Counted from the first letter of the stretch, positions 54,735-63,958 are shown. The stretch is 64,000 bases of DNA from Polycladomyces zharkentensis (GCF_016938855.1 NZ_JAFHAP010000011.1:124001-188000); one strand, 5' to 3'. Notes: a model not told the origin generated them from the letters alone. Numbers and translations are program-made.

Positions 54735-55499
54735 TCAATGTTTCGGCCGACGATCACGGAAAAAGATAGCGATAATCCGGCGCATGGCTTTTCTCGACAA
54801 GAAGCGGGGCAACGCGGCAATCCAGCGGTTACGGATACCGGTCACCACGACTGTTTTTTGGTGTTCCCATCCGTCAAGGGCTTCCCGTACCACTTGTTCG
54901 GCAGGGATTGCATAGGGCTGCGTGATCCCCGTTCGCTCCGCAAATTCGCTTTGGGTACTGCCCGGACAAACAACGGTTACGGTGACACCGCTGCCTTTCA
55001 ACTCCTCTGCCAACGCCTCCGTGTAATGAAGCAAAAAAGTTTTGGCAGCGCCGTATACGGCCATGTAGGGAGTGGGGAAGAAGGCCAGAGAGGAGGACAC
55101 TTGGATAATCCCGCCCTGTTTTCGTGCGATCATATCAGGCAAAGCGGCACGGGTAAGCGCCAACGGTACTTGGATGTGAAGACGCACCAATGCTTGTTCC
55201 AAGTCGCCGTCGGTGTGAATAACAGGACCGTACAACCCGATTCCCGCATTGTTGACGAGCAGGTTGATTCGATGCCGAGTGATCCACCGGCTGATCCGGG
55301 CAACATCTTCCTCATGGGTCAAATCGGCCGTGATCACGGTCGCCTTCGCTCCACGCTGGTTGACGGCGTTTGCCACCTCTTGCAACAAGGAGGTTCGGCG
55401 GGCCACCAGCACCAGATCGTATCCCCTGTTTGCCAGCTCCTCGGCAAACGCGCGGCCGATCCCCGACGATGCTCCGGTGATAAGGGCAACCGGTCGCAT
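54735..55499 (-). CDS. SDR-family short-chain dehydrogenase
   Basis: A 254-residue NAD(P)-dependent oxidoreductase. TGASSGIGRAFAEELANRGY (residues 8-27) binds the cofactor, LLVNNAGIGLYGP lies near 80, and SSSLAF with YGAAKTFLLHY supplies the catalytic serine, tyrosine and lysine. The DltE/YqjQ-like form with a positively charged C-terminus suggests membrane association. The substrate is unknown. Confidence 0.88.
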   Translation of the reverse strand: MRPVALITGASSGIGRAFAEELANRGYDLVLVARRTSLLQEVANAVNQRGAKATVITADLTHEEDVARISRWITRHRINLLVNNAGIGLYGPVIHTDGDLEQALVRLHIQVPLALTRAALPDMIARKQGGIIQVSSSLAFFPTPYMAVYGAAKTFLLHYTEALAEELKGSGVTVTVVCPGSTQSEFAERTGITQPYAIPAEQVVREALDGWEHQKTVVVTGIRNRWIAALPRFLSRKAMRRIIAIFFRDRRPKH

Positions 55500-55518
55500 G
55501 ATGATGATTCCCCCTTAA

Positions 55519-55690
55519 TTAAAAACAACGAATCTCCATGCGATTGCCGTCAAAGTCCTGGAAGCACATCCATTTTCCGTATTTTTCATCGAACATCCCG
55601 CTTACGTGACTTGCCCCACACGCTGAATCACCGGAGGCATACCCTTCGGTCGCCGTGGTCTCTCGCCGATAATCCATCCGCTTTGATTTA
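55519..55690 (-). pseudogene. C-terminal fragment of a VOC (glyoxalase-fold) protein
   Basis: The minus-strand frame ends SGMFDEKYGKWMCFQDFDGN then RMEIRCF and TAA at 55519. This is the last beta-alpha unit of a vicinal-oxygen-chelate protein, with the conserved DxDGNRxE. The upstream part of the domain is missing, and the frame runs into the sirtuin end. About 50 codons remain and there is no start. Confidence 0.65.
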
Positions 55691-55711
55691 CTGAGTTTTT
55701 CCGGTTTCGGT

Positions 55712-56473
55712 TTATGAATTCTGCTTGTGATCTTTCAAGTGTGCAAACCGATCGGTTCCGAATATGGATTCCGCAATTTCGCTTAATACTTTGCCGATGC
55801 TTTCATGTATGATGTGATCTGCCAAATGATCCAGAGGAGTAGCGGTTTTGTTGATGATGATGATTTTGGAACCTGTTTCATGCGCTAACTCTACCAATCC
55901 GGCAAAAGGATAAACTTGCAGAGAAGAGCCCATTACCAGTACCGTATCTGCTTGTTCCACTTCTTGAACAGCCGAATGCCAATCATCCGAATTAAGCGGT
56001 TCACCGAACAGAACGATTGGCGGACGAAGGGGAGCCTTACAATTCTCATCGGTACAATAATAGGTAGATTCGCGATAAGAAGTTGCGGGATATTCTTTTC
56101 CACAGCGGGAGCAGACCAGATGGCGCATATGACCATGGACTTCGATCACCCGTTGACTTCCCGCCCGTTGATGGAAACCATCGATGTTTTGCGTAAGAAC
56201 CGCTTTTAACATTCCTTCCTTCTCCAGTTCGGCCAGCACATAATGACCAATATTGGGTTTATGCTTCAATAAGTCTTCGATGCGCATTTGATAGAATTCA
56301 AAAAAGTCATCTGTTCCGATCGCTTGCGGGCTGGCGATTTCATAAGGATTTCTTCCGCACCAAAGCCCGCCTTGTGAACGAAAATCGGGAAGTCCGCTTT
56401 CTGTTGACATACCTGCACCAGTCAGGGCGACGAGATAGTTGGAGTTTTGGATCAGCTGAATCAGTTCTTCCAT
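55712..56473 (-). CDS. NAD-dependent protein deacylase (sirtuin)
   Basis: A 253-residue sirtuin that removes acyl groups from lysines using NAD. Motifs are TGAGMSTESGLPDFR (residues 19-33), TQNIDGFHQRAG, the catalytic histidine in EVHG near residue 120, the zinc cysteines CSRC and the later C-x4-C (YYCTDENCKAP), and GSSLQVYP. ATG 56473 follows GAGGAGGGGATC. The class-defining residues of desuccinylases (Ala/Tyr/Arg) are not evident, so a deacetylase is more likely. Confidence 0.92.
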   Translation of the reverse strand: MEELIQLIQNSNYLVALTGAGMSTESGLPDFRSQGGLWCGRNPYEIASPQAIGTDDFFEFYQMRIEDLLKHKPNIGHYVLAELEKEGMLKAVLTQNIDGFHQRAGSQRVIEVHGHMRHLVCSRCGKEYPATSYRESTYYCTDENCKAPLRPPIVLFGEPLNSDDWHSAVQEVEQADTVLVMGSSLQVYPFAGLVELAHETGSKIIIINKTATPLDHLADHIIHESIGKVLSEIAESIFGTDRFAHLKDHKQNS

Positions 56474-56811
56474 GAGATCCCCTCCTCTTTTCAAAGGATC
56501 TATATTGAACCATTTCCATGAGGTTTGCCAGTGCCGGGGTGCTTACGTACGGGTATGCAGAATCGCCTCGCTTCTGATGCCAATCCTTTCTCCATTAACA
56601 TATTAACATTAGACATCGCCCGATTCACAACTCAGCCCTTCCAATTTTGCCTCTGAGGGGATTGTTTTTTTGTCCGATGTGCCAGTATGACCTAATAGTA
56701 ACAACAGTTTGGCGAAATACGGTCTTTTTGTTTGGCAACAGAAAAAGCCGCTGATGCGGCCGAGGCTGTTACAACAGAACCGGATTGGCATACGAAAACA
56801 TTCAGTACCAT
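56474..56811. other. Intergenic, no gene seen
   Basis: AT-rich sequence upstream of the sirtuin, with a GCCGCTGATGCGGC hairpin at about 56748-56761. I see no coding frame or known RNA. Confidence 0.3.
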
Positions 56812-57195
56812 TTGACACGCCACACGTCTGAAGACGTGGGAATTGGGTTGTTAGTGTTCGCAGTCCGTTTCCGCTTTGGACAACACCCAAGTTCTGGGGT
56901 GTGTCTTCACCCCGTCCCAAAGCAGTTCTACAACAACGCTGTATGCACCCGTCTGGGTGGCGTACCTTTTACCAGTACACTGGCTTTCATTCCTCACGCT
57001 CATGGTTTTACCTGGTGGGAGTCTTCGCCACCAGAACCTCCTGCCATGATTACAACATCCTACTACCAGCAGGATGTGCACAGCTCGATGAAGATGCCAA
57101 CATTTCTTGTTTTTTCTGACCATCCCCGTGAAGGGGATCACGGGCAAAGCTGTCTTTCATCCCACGATTCAAATACCCCAAGGGCACTTCCTATG
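56812..57195 (-). ncRNA. Stand-alone IS200/IS605-type structured RNA element (copy 2)
   Basis: The reverse complement aligns along its length with 51950-52372: TTTGAATCGTGGGATGAAAG, ATCCCC/GGGGAT, GAGGTTC, AAACCATGAG, GTACTGGTAA, GACGGGGTGAAGACACACCCC in part, and a terminal CCCACGTC/GACGTGTGG hairpin with GTGTCAA. Relative to copy 1, ACGGC/GCCGT becomes ACGTC/GACGT and CCAGTGG/CCACTGG becomes CTGGTGG/CCACCAG, so pairing is kept. A 219-codon plus-strand frame across it is accidental. Confidence 0.6.
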
Positions 57196-57336
57196 ATCGC
57201 CATTTCTGTAATTCAAAAAAAGTCCTTGCTCTTGAAATTACGTAAATACCGGACTGTAAGCAATGGTGTAAAACATGATGAAGGTATTTTAGTGTCAACA
57301 AGATTATTAAAAAAAGTGATTGGGAAGCGGGGCATT

Positions 57337-57470
57337 GGGCAGGGATTGGTCGCGGGCCATTTCCTCCAAGCGTATCGTACTTTGCCTGCGACCTGCGCTG
57401 ACCGGGTCGGGCGGTCCATCAGTTTCCCTGCGGGGCGCAGATGAAGGGAAGACTGGAAAGCAACGTGGAC
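57337..57470 (+). repeat. Family-A intergenic repeat (copy A4)
   Basis: TCGCGGGCCATTTCCTCCAAGC, TATCGTAC, CTGCGCTGACCGG, GGGCGGTCC, TTTCCCTGC and GGCGCAGATGAAG follow the family order. It lies downstream of the proline dehydrogenase gene. Confidence 0.5.
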
Positions 57471-57497
57471 AGTATTCGCCAGACATACTCTGAAAAA

Positions 57498-57575
57498 GGG
57501 TGGCCGTTTTCCAACGAGCGACCTTTGCGTTTGTCGAAAGAGGGGCGAGAGGGAAAACGGCTTACCCGAAATTTT
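57498..57575. repeat. Family-B palindromic repeat (copy B1)
   Basis: GGCCGTTTTCC and GGAAAACGGC arms with ACGAGCGACCTTTGCGTTTG and CGAAAG between. It aligns base for base with most of 60329-60400, including the trailing ACCCGAAAT. It may terminate the proline dehydrogenase message. Confidence 0.6.
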
Positions 57576-57598
57576 GATTGGTGAATACCGTGGGCTTT

Positions 57599-58519
57599 TT
57601 AATCCCTGAAAAAACTTTTGAGAACGAACAGCGCGTTGGCCGGGCGTTCGGCAATCCGGCGAGTAAAGTAGGGATACCAATCTTTCCCGAACGGCGTATA
57701 CACCCGCACTTTATAACCTTCGGCCACCAGTTGCCGCTGCAATCCGTTACGCACACCGTACAACATCTGGAATTCGTACAGGTCGTCGGGAATGTTGTTT
57801 TCCTTGACGAACCGCTTCGTCCAGTTGATGATGTTTTCGTCGTGGGTGGCGATGGCCGTGTAGCAGCCGTTTTTCAGATGCATGGCGACCAGCTTCAAAT
57901 AGTTGTCATCCACGTCCTTTTTGTCCGGGAATGCTACGTCCTTGGGCTCCTTGTAGGCTCCTTTTACGATCCGCAGATTGACGCCCATCTCGCCCAGCTC
58001 TTCGACGTCTGACTCGGAACGGTACAGATAGGACTGAATGACGAGGCCCACATGTTCTTTCCCGTATTCCTGAACCAGCGTTTTGAAGAGATCAATCGTT
58101 TGTTGCACCCGGGGCGAGTCCTCCATGTCGATGCGGACAAAGTTGTTCTTCTCTTTGGCTTTGGCCGCAATCCGGCGCATGTTTTCCAAACAGAAATCGT
58201 AGTTGATGTCCAATCCCAGTTGGGTCAGCTTGACGGAGACGTTGGAATTGACACCGTTTTTGGCGATGGCATCAAATATCGTCACGATGGAGTCGGTGGC
58301 TTGCCGGGCTTCTTCCCGGGTGGTTACACTTTCACCCAGCAAATCCAGGGTGACGACCAACCCTTCCTCATTCAGTTTTTTGACGATGTCCACTGCTTCG
58401 TCCAATGTTTCCCCGGCAACAAAACGGGATGCCCCCAACTTCAATCCGTATTTGGAAACGAATTTCGTGACGATGGGGTTTCCAGCAATTGTTAGGACCA
58501 ATTTGCGTGAAAAGGACAT
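57599..58519 (-). CDS. Proline dehydrogenase
   Basis: A 306-residue FAD enzyme that oxidises proline to 1-pyrroline-5-carboxylate at the membrane. It is the short monofunctional Gram-positive type (PutB/FadM). Motifs are VTLDLLGESV (residue ~56), FVRIDMEDSPR, RIVKGAYKE and the C-terminal YGVRNGLQRQLVAEGYKVRV with FTRRIAERPAN. ATG 58519 follows AAAAAGGAGGA. It is divergent from the P5C dehydrogenase gene, so the two halves of proline catabolism start from a common 180-base region. Confidence 0.94.
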   Translation of the reverse strand: MSFSRKLVLTIAGNPIVTKFVSKYGLKLGASRFVAGETLDEAVDIVKKLNEEGLVVTLDLLGESVTTREEARQATDSIVTIFDAIAKNGVNSNVSVKLTQLGLDINYDFCLENMRRIAAKAKEKNNFVRIDMEDSPRVQQTIDLFKTLVQEYGKEHVGLVIQSYLYRSESDVEELGEMGVNLRIVKGAYKEPKDVAFPDKKDVDDNYLKLVAMHLKNGCYTAIATHDENIINWTKRFVKENNIPDDLYEFQMLYGVRNGLQRQLVAEGYKVRVYTPFGKDWYPYFTRRIAERPANALFVLKSFFRD

Positions 58520-58702
58520 CCTATTCCTCCTTTTTCGAGGACAATTGTATATAATCATACATAGCATTCACCTTTAAACCGTTTTCATTATACACCAGCA
58601 TGGGTGATCTGCAATCCTTTTTATCATTCGAACGATTTGAAGATTTCCCATGGGGTGGGGTACAATAAGGGAGGCAAATCAGGATAAGAGGAGGCGTTTT
58701 CG

Positions 58703-60250
58703 TTGGTAGTCGAATTTCGCAATGAGCCCTTCACCGATTTCTCCAAAGAGGAAAACCGCCGCGCGTTTGAAGAGGCGCTGGCCAAAGTGGAATCCGAACT
58801 GGGGCGCGAATACGACTTGATCATCGGCGGAGAGCGGATCAAAACCGAAGAGAAGTACCGCTCCATCAACCCGTCCAATGTGGATCAGGTGGTCGGATTT
58901 ACCTCGAAAGGCACGGAAGAGCATGCGGAGCAGGCCATTCAGGTGGCGGCGAAAACCTTCGAAACTTGGAAAAAGGTTTCTCCTGAAGCACGTGCCCGGA
59001 TTCTGTTCAAAGCAGCGTCCATTTTGCGCCGGAAAAAACATGAGTTCTCCGCCTGGATGGTGTTCGAGGCGGGCAAATCCTGGCCGGAAGCCGATGCCGA
59101 CACCGCCGAAGCGATTGACTTTTTGGAGTTTTACGGCCGTGAAATGATCCGTCTGAGCGAACGGCAACCGTTGACTCGCATTCCGGGAGAAGACAACGAA
59201 CTCACCTACATTCCGCTGGGTGTGGGGATTGTCATTCCGCCGTGGAACTTCCCGTTGGCCATCATGGTCGGCATGACCTCCTCCGCGGTTGTCGCGGGTA
59301 ACACCGTGGTGCTGAAACCGGCCGGTCCGACGACGGTAATCGCCGCCAAGTTCATGGAAATCCTGGAGGAAGCCGGTCTGCCGGCAGGCGTGGTCAACTT
59401 CGTGCCCGGTTCCGGTCCGGTCGTGGGTGAGTACTTGGTGAAACATCCGTTGGCACGGTTCATCTCCTTCACCGGTTCCCGTGACGTGGGGCTGCGCATC
59501 AACGAACTGGCCGCCAAACGGGCCAAAGGGCAAAAATGGATCAAGCGCGTCATCGCGGAGATGGGCGGAAAAGACTCCATCATCGTGGACAAGGAGGCCG
59601 ACCTGGATCTGGCCGCTCAAGCGATCGTCACCTCGGCGTTCGGGTTCTCCGGTCAAAAATGTTCTGCTTGTTCCCGAGCGATCGTGCATCAAGACGTTTA
59701 CGACGAAGTGCTGGCCAAAGTGACCGAGCGAGTAAAAAACCTCAAAGTGGCCGAAGCGCGTGAGTTCGGCATCGATATGGGTCCGGTGATCGACGAAAAC
59801 GCCTATAAGAAAATCCTGGAATATATTGAGATCGGAAAACAGGAAGGTCGTTTGGTGATCGGCGGCGGGAAAGCCGAAGGAAACGGGTACTTCATCCAAC
59901 CGACGATCTTCGCCGATGTGGATCCGAACGCCCGGATCGCCCAAGAAGAGATCTTCGGCCCGGTCGTGGCGTTCATCAAGGCAAAAGACTTTGATCATGC
60001 GCTGGAAATTGCCAACAACACAGAGTACGGTTTGACCGGTGCCGTTATTTCCCGAAACCGCGCCAACCTGGAAAAAGCGCGTGAAGAGTTCCATGTCGGC
60101 AACCTGTACTTCAACCGCAAATGCACCGGTGCTTTGGTGGGTGTGCATCCGTTCGGCGGCTTCAACATGTCGGGTACCGACTCCAAGGCGGGCGGGCGCG
60201 ACTACCTGCTCTTGTTTACCCAAGCCAAAGTGGTTTCCGAGTTGTTCTGA
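58703..60250 (+). CDS. 1-pyrroline-5-carboxylate dehydrogenase
   Basis: A 515-residue NAD-dependent aldehyde dehydrogenase that turns glutamate-5-semialdehyde into glutamate, completing proline (and arginine) degradation. The catalytic cysteine is C320 in GQKCSACSR; the general base glutamate is in IAEMGGKDS near 287. [20 protein letters not shown] near the C-terminus is diagnostic for the RocA/PutC group. The start is TTG 58703 with AGAGGAGG upstream. It faces proline dehydrogenase. Confidence 0.95.
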   Translation: MVVEFRNEPFTDFSKEENRRAFEEALAKVESELGREYDLIIGGERIKTEEKYRSINPSNVDQVVGFTSKGTEEHAEQAIQVAAKTFETWKKVSPEARARILFKAASILRRKKHEFSAWMVFEAGKSWPEADADTAEAIDFLEFYGREMIRLSERQPLTRIPGEDNELTYIPLGVGIVIPPWNFPLAIMVGMTSSAVVAGNTVVLKPAGPTTVIAAKFMEILEEAGLPAGVVNFVPGSGPVVGEYLVKHPLARFISFTGSRDVGLRINELAAKRAKGQKWIKRVIAEMGGKDSIIVDKEADLDLAAQAIVTSAFGFSGQKCSACSRAIVHQDVYDEVLAKVTERVKNLKVAEAREFGIDMGPVIDENAYKKILEYIEIGKQEGRLVIGGGKAEGNGYFIQPTIFADVDPNARIAQEEIFGPVVAFIKAKDFDHALEIANNTEYGLTGAVISRNRANLEKAREEFHVGNLYFNRKCTGALVGVHPFGGFNMSGTDSKAGGRDYLLLFTQAKVVSELF

Positions 60251-60262
60251 TGCAACGAACAG

Positions 60263-60294
60263 AACCCCGGCAAGTTACAATTTGCCGGGGTTTT
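60263..60294 (+). terminator. Terminator after P5C dehydrogenase
   Basis: AACCCCGGCAA/TTGCCGGGGTT with TTTTAC. Confidence 0.85.
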
Positions 60295-60328
60295 ACTCTT
60301 GTCAAAGTTTCGCCGCTCCCCCAAAAAA

Positions 60329-60400
60329 GGTGGGTCGTTTTCCCCCGGGCGATCTTTGGGCTTGCCGAGAGGGGAGCGGGAAAAGGGCGCACCCGAAATG
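60329..60400. repeat. Family-B palindromic repeat (copy B2)
   Basis: GGTGGGTCGTTTTCCC and GCGGGAAAAGGGC arms with GGGCGATCTTTGGGCTTG between, matching copy B1. It lies between the convergent P5C dehydrogenase and HTTM genes. Confidence 0.6.
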
Positions 60401-60447
60401 GCAGGTTTGGTTTCGCCCGTTGTGTTTGTAAACGATCCCCGGCAGGT

Positions 60448-61851
60448 TTATCCCTTGCCGGGGCTTTCGGTTTCTTCGCCGGTGGATGCAGTCTCTTTTT
60501 GTGCCGGATTGACAGGACATGCATCATCGCAACCTCCCGCAGGGATCACCGTTCGTCGGCTGGCGATGAAATCGTACACTTTTTGTCCCATCCCGATCCG
60601 GCGCGCGATCCACATCAGCGGAACCAAGGGCCACAGGAGCGGCAGGCGGGAAGACATCTGGATGATGCCGTCGATTCCGTCACGAAAATGCCGGCCGTCG
60701 GCGGTGCTGTGCAAGCGTTTCTCCACTTTTTCCGCTGACAATCCGTATCTCTCGATGACGCCCGGCTCCCGGAACGAGACAAACGTCAGCAGGGAGAACC
60801 AGTCCAGTTTGCGTGCCGTCGTCACGCTCTGCCTGCAAAACGGGCACCATCCGTCATAGAACACGGTGACACGATGTCGTTGCACCCATTTCCGTTCTCC
60901 GATCCACCTTGTGATTCTGAGCCATACTTGCTGCATGTAACTTCCCCCCTGCACGATGGCTGATCCGATCCGCCGGAAGTCGCTGTCGGTCAGAAAAATC
61001 ATCTCACTGCCGATCATCACCCATGAAAATTCGATCAATCCCATGAACAGGGCGATGCCGATGTGCATGGAGATCGCAAAGGCAACCGCGGCGTATTTGG
61101 TGTAACGATTGAGCAGCAAAAACGGAAATGCCACCTGAAACAATACGGTTGAATAGCTCAACAGAACCACCACGATATCATATTTCCAGATCCATTCACT
61201 GTAACCGGGCCAGTAGAACTCGTTGACCCGCGTGGCGTAGTAGATGGCTGTCCCGTGTTGCCACATGCTGCCCATCACTTTATACATACCCGAAGTAAAG
61301 TACACCATGGCCAGTTGGATCATGACGGCCAGTACTGCTGCGTTGTGAAGAACGGCAAACATCTGGCGCGGGAGGGAGCAGGTCGTCTGATCCAGCCGCT
61401 TCCGGCGACGTCGGGCGTCCCACGAGAACCAGGCGCCGGTGTTGGCGAGCATGAGATAAAACAAGTCCAATCGGAGAACATTGTCCCCGCCGTTGGTGAT
61501 ATAAGGATTGCGAATGAAAAGGGACCAGTACAGCACCGCGAGCAGAACACCGGTGATCCGAGTCCGGTAGCCGATCAGGTAGGCCAATGAGACCAGGATG
61601 GTCACATGATACACCCATTCGAAATAGATGCGATCCGCACTCAGTTGATAGAGTGAAAAGGTGTGACGCTCCCGGAGATACCGCAAAAAGTCGTCGTATG
61701 GCCAAATGCCGTGAGTGCCCCACAGCAAATGACGGTCGGTGTAATTGGAGAGTAAGTAAAAGAGAATGGCCGCAGCGACGGTGATCCGAACCAGACTGGC
61801 TCCGATCAATCCATGTTCCGTGGTGAGAAAACGAAAGATCCGGGCGGTCAT
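60448..61851 (-). CDS. HTTM-domain membrane protein fused to a DCC (DUF393) domain
   Basis: A 467-residue fusion. The N-terminal ~310 residues form a multi-helix HTTM domain related to vitamin K-dependent gamma-carboxylase (ILFYLLSNYTDRHLLWG, WSLFIRNPYITNGGDNVLRL, LAMVYFTSGMYKVMG). The C-terminal ~135 residues are a thiol-disulfide oxidoreductase DCC domain with VTVFYDGWCPFCRQS, carrying the D-x-x-C-x-x-C core (near residue 335). ATG 61851 follows GGGAGGGAAC and overlaps the preceding DUF5819 gene by four bases. The biochemical reaction is unknown; a redox-linked membrane modification is a guess. Confidence 0.82.
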   Translation of the reverse strand: MTARIFRFLTTEHGLIGASLVRITVAAAILFYLLSNYTDRHLLWGTHGIWPYDDFLRYLRERHTFSLYQLSADRIYFEWVYHVTILVSLAYLIGYRTRITGVLLAVLYWSLFIRNPYITNGGDNVLRLDLFYLMLANTGAWFSWDARRRRKRLDQTTCSLPRQMFAVLHNAAVLAVMIQLAMVYFTSGMYKVMGSMWQHGTAIYYATRVNEFYWPGYSEWIWKYDIVVVLLSYSTVLFQVAFPFLLLNRYTKYAAVAFAISMHIGIALFMGLIEFSWVMIGSEMIFLTDSDFRRIGSAIVQGGSYMQQVWLRITRWIGERKWVQRHRVTVFYDGWCPFCRQSVTTARKLDWFSLLTFVSFREPGVIERYGLSAEKVEKRLHSTADGRHFRDGIDGIIQMSSRLPLLWPLVPLMWIARRIGMGQKVYDFIASRRTVIPAGGCDDACPVNPAQKETASTGEETESPGKG

Positions 61852-62462
61852 CGGAAGTTCCCTCCCGTGGTTCCCGCATCGATGGGGCGAACATTCATCC
61901 AATCCGTTTCGCTGTAGTAAAACGTACCCTTGCGATCGGGTTTGTGCCGTTCATAAAACCGCGGAAATACGTTCGTGACGATCCGCACTTTCACTTGCAG
62001 CACGTGGGGCCGGTGCGGAAAGTCGCGGATTGCGTTGGCGGCCACCCGCTCCAGCATTTGTTCACCCTTGGCCTTGCGGTTTTGGTCTTTGTCGGTGAAC
62101 CAGGTGATGGCGGTGTATTGAAACCGGTACAAACGTCCATCGTTGGAAAAGCGGTCCCGTTGTATGTGGGCGATCAGGGGCTGGGAAACATCGCGCCAGG
62201 GTGTTTCCCTGATTCGGCCCGTCTCAGGCTCCTTCCACTTCGCCTTGACGAGGATGTTCCTGTGTTGGGAGACAGGATTGGGAGCAAACAATTTCCAGTT
62301 CTGCATGAACAAAGGGTCCATATATTTCATCATGGGCTGAAACCATGATTGCTTGACCGGGTTGGGTGGTGCCAGATACAAAGCGGTCATGCCGAAGTGA
62401 AAGACCAACAAGCATGCCAGGCCGATGATCCAAGTGCTCAATACGGTGGTTTTCCATTTCAC
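61848..62462 (-). CDS. DUF5819 family membrane-anchored protein
   Basis: A 204-residue protein with one N-terminal membrane helix (residues ~10-30, WIIGLACLLVFHFGMTALYL) and an extracellular remainder. PLFMQNWKLFAPNPVSQHRN is the DUF5819 hallmark, and homologues typically sit next to HTTM genes, as here. I prefer GTG 62462, which has GAGGTGAGG upstream, over GTG 62471. It is translationally coupled to the HTTM-DCC gene, so the two likely work together. Function is unknown. Confidence 0.8.
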   Translation of the reverse strand: MKWKTTVLSTWIIGLACLLVFHFGMTALYLAPPNPVKQSWFQPMMKYMDPLFMQNWKLFAPNPVSQHRNILVKAKWKEPETGRIRETPWRDVSQPLIAHIQRDRFSNDGRLYRFQYTAITWFTDKDQNRKAKGEQMLERVAANAIRDFPHRPHVLQVKVRIVTNVFPRFYERHKPDRKGTFYYSETDWMNVRPIDAGTTGGNFR

Positions 62463-62525
62463 GGACCTCACCTCGTCCGGGAAGGTTCATCTTTCATCCT
62501 ATCATACTTGGACAACAAAAACCGT

Positions 62526-63764
62526 TCATTCTTTGGTTACAGCCACACCGAGCCAACGGGCGACCACACCGGTGGTGCTCGCCTGAAGCACGATGGTGAA
62601 CAGGATGGCGATAAATGTGACCGCCGCGATCACATCGGCATGAGCGACACCGGCACCGACGATCATGCCGGACAGGGCGGCAGGGATCACGCCGGTTTCC
62701 CGCACCCAAAAGAAAAAAAACACTTCCCGCCAACGCCAGCGCGCGAGCCGGTCGGGAAGGGCGCATGCCAGCACGGCAAGCGGACGTGCAACAAACATCA
62801 ACACAAGCACGACCAGCACGCCTTGCCACCAGTATTGGGACAATACGGCGAAATTGACTTGCGTCCCGAGCAGAACGAAGATCAGTTTGCGCAACAGCAA
62901 TGTGACGGTGTCTCCGAATAAGACGATTTCCGAAACGGTGTCCTCCGGGATGCGCAACCGGAACAGATCCGGGTTGCCGAAGACGACGCCCGCGGCAAAA
63001 GTGGCCATGAAACCACTGGCGTGAATCCCCCCGGCTGTCAGGTAGGAACCGATCGCCACCAGCAGGCTGACCACTGTACCATACCGGCGAAACAGGCCGA
63101 TTCGATGCTCGGATGTGAACAACAAACCCAACCAGCCAACCAGGATACCGACGATCAATCCGCCGCCGGCCTCACGAATGAAACTCCAGATGGTATCGAT
63201 GGCGGAAAAACGGGTTTCACCGAGGATCAGTCCCAGGACCGTGAAGGTGAGAATCGAACCGGTGGCATCGTTGAACGCGGATTCCGATTCGACGGTTTGC
63301 CGTACCCGGGGTTCCACTGCGACTTGGCGGAAGACGGGAATCAATGTCGCCGGATCGGTCGAGGCGATCACCGCAGCCAACAAGGCAGCATACAGGATCG
63401 GCAGTTTCAATACGGCGACCGCCGCTGCTGTCACGATGGCGGCAGTGATGAGCACGCCGGGAACGGACAACAGGGTCACCGTGATCCATACGCGCTTCAA
63501 TACGGAAAATTGAATCGCTCGCCCACCTTCAAACAGGATCAAGGTGGACCCGATCAAAATGATGAACTGATAAGCAACGGAGTTGCCGGGCTGTACGATC
63601 CAGTTGAATCCGGCCGGACCGACGAGCATGCCGAGTATCAGGAATAACGCGACGTCGGGGATGCGAATCCGTTCCGCCAGTCGGGTGGCGATCAGCCCGA
63701 GCAGAAAGACCATGGCAAACATGTACATTTCGGTTTGTGCGATTTCCATTACTTTGGATTCCAT
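62526..63764 (-). CDS. CPA-type cation:proton antiporter
   Basis: A 412-residue transporter with about 12 helices, exchanging sodium or potassium for protons. The family motifs FLLGLIATRLAERIRIPDVA, ASTDPATLIPVF and the ion-binding ND motif ESAFNDATGSI (near residue 165) are visible. It lacks the C-terminal RCK or TrkA domain of KefB/NhaP2 types, which matches the shorter NhaP/CPA1 form. ATG 63764 follows CAAAAGGAGTC. Ion preference cannot be read from sequence. Confidence 0.88.
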   Translation of the reverse strand: MESKVMEIAQTEMYMFAMVFLLGLIATRLAERIRIPDVALFLILGMLVGPAGFNWIVQPGNSVAYQFIILIGSTLILFEGGRAIQFSVLKRVWITVTLLSVPGVLITAAIVTAAAVAVLKLPILYAALLAAVIASTDPATLIPVFRQVAVEPRVRQTVESESAFNDATGSILTFTVLGLILGETRFSAIDTIWSFIREAGGGLIVGILVGWLGLLFTSEHRIGLFRRYGTVVSLLVAIGSYLTAGGIHASGFMATFAAGVVFGNPDLFRLRIPEDTVSEIVLFGDTVTLLLRKLIFVLLGTQVNFAVLSQYWWQGVLVVLVLMFVARPLAVLACALPDRLARWRWREVFFFFWVRETGVIPAALSGMIVGAGVAHADVIAAVTFIAILFTIVLQASTTGVVARWLGVAVTKE

Positions 63765-63958
63765 TGTGCTGACTCCTTTTGAGGTGTGTTCGGTTGGTTC
63801 TCCCGCTTTTCACCGATTGCCGGTACAAGTGGCAATCTGATTATACCTTAATGCTGATCGATTTGTCGGACAATGAAGGGATCATTTGGTAACATAACCA
63901 AAACTGGCTCATTTAACCTCATTTCTTTCCGATAAGACAGAAGAATCGGATTCATTCC

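Noticed and set aside
56785..57444. 219-codon ORF across the second RNA-like element
   Set aside because: The homologous element at 51950 has no corresponding frame, so conservation is at the RNA or DNA level and not at the protein level.
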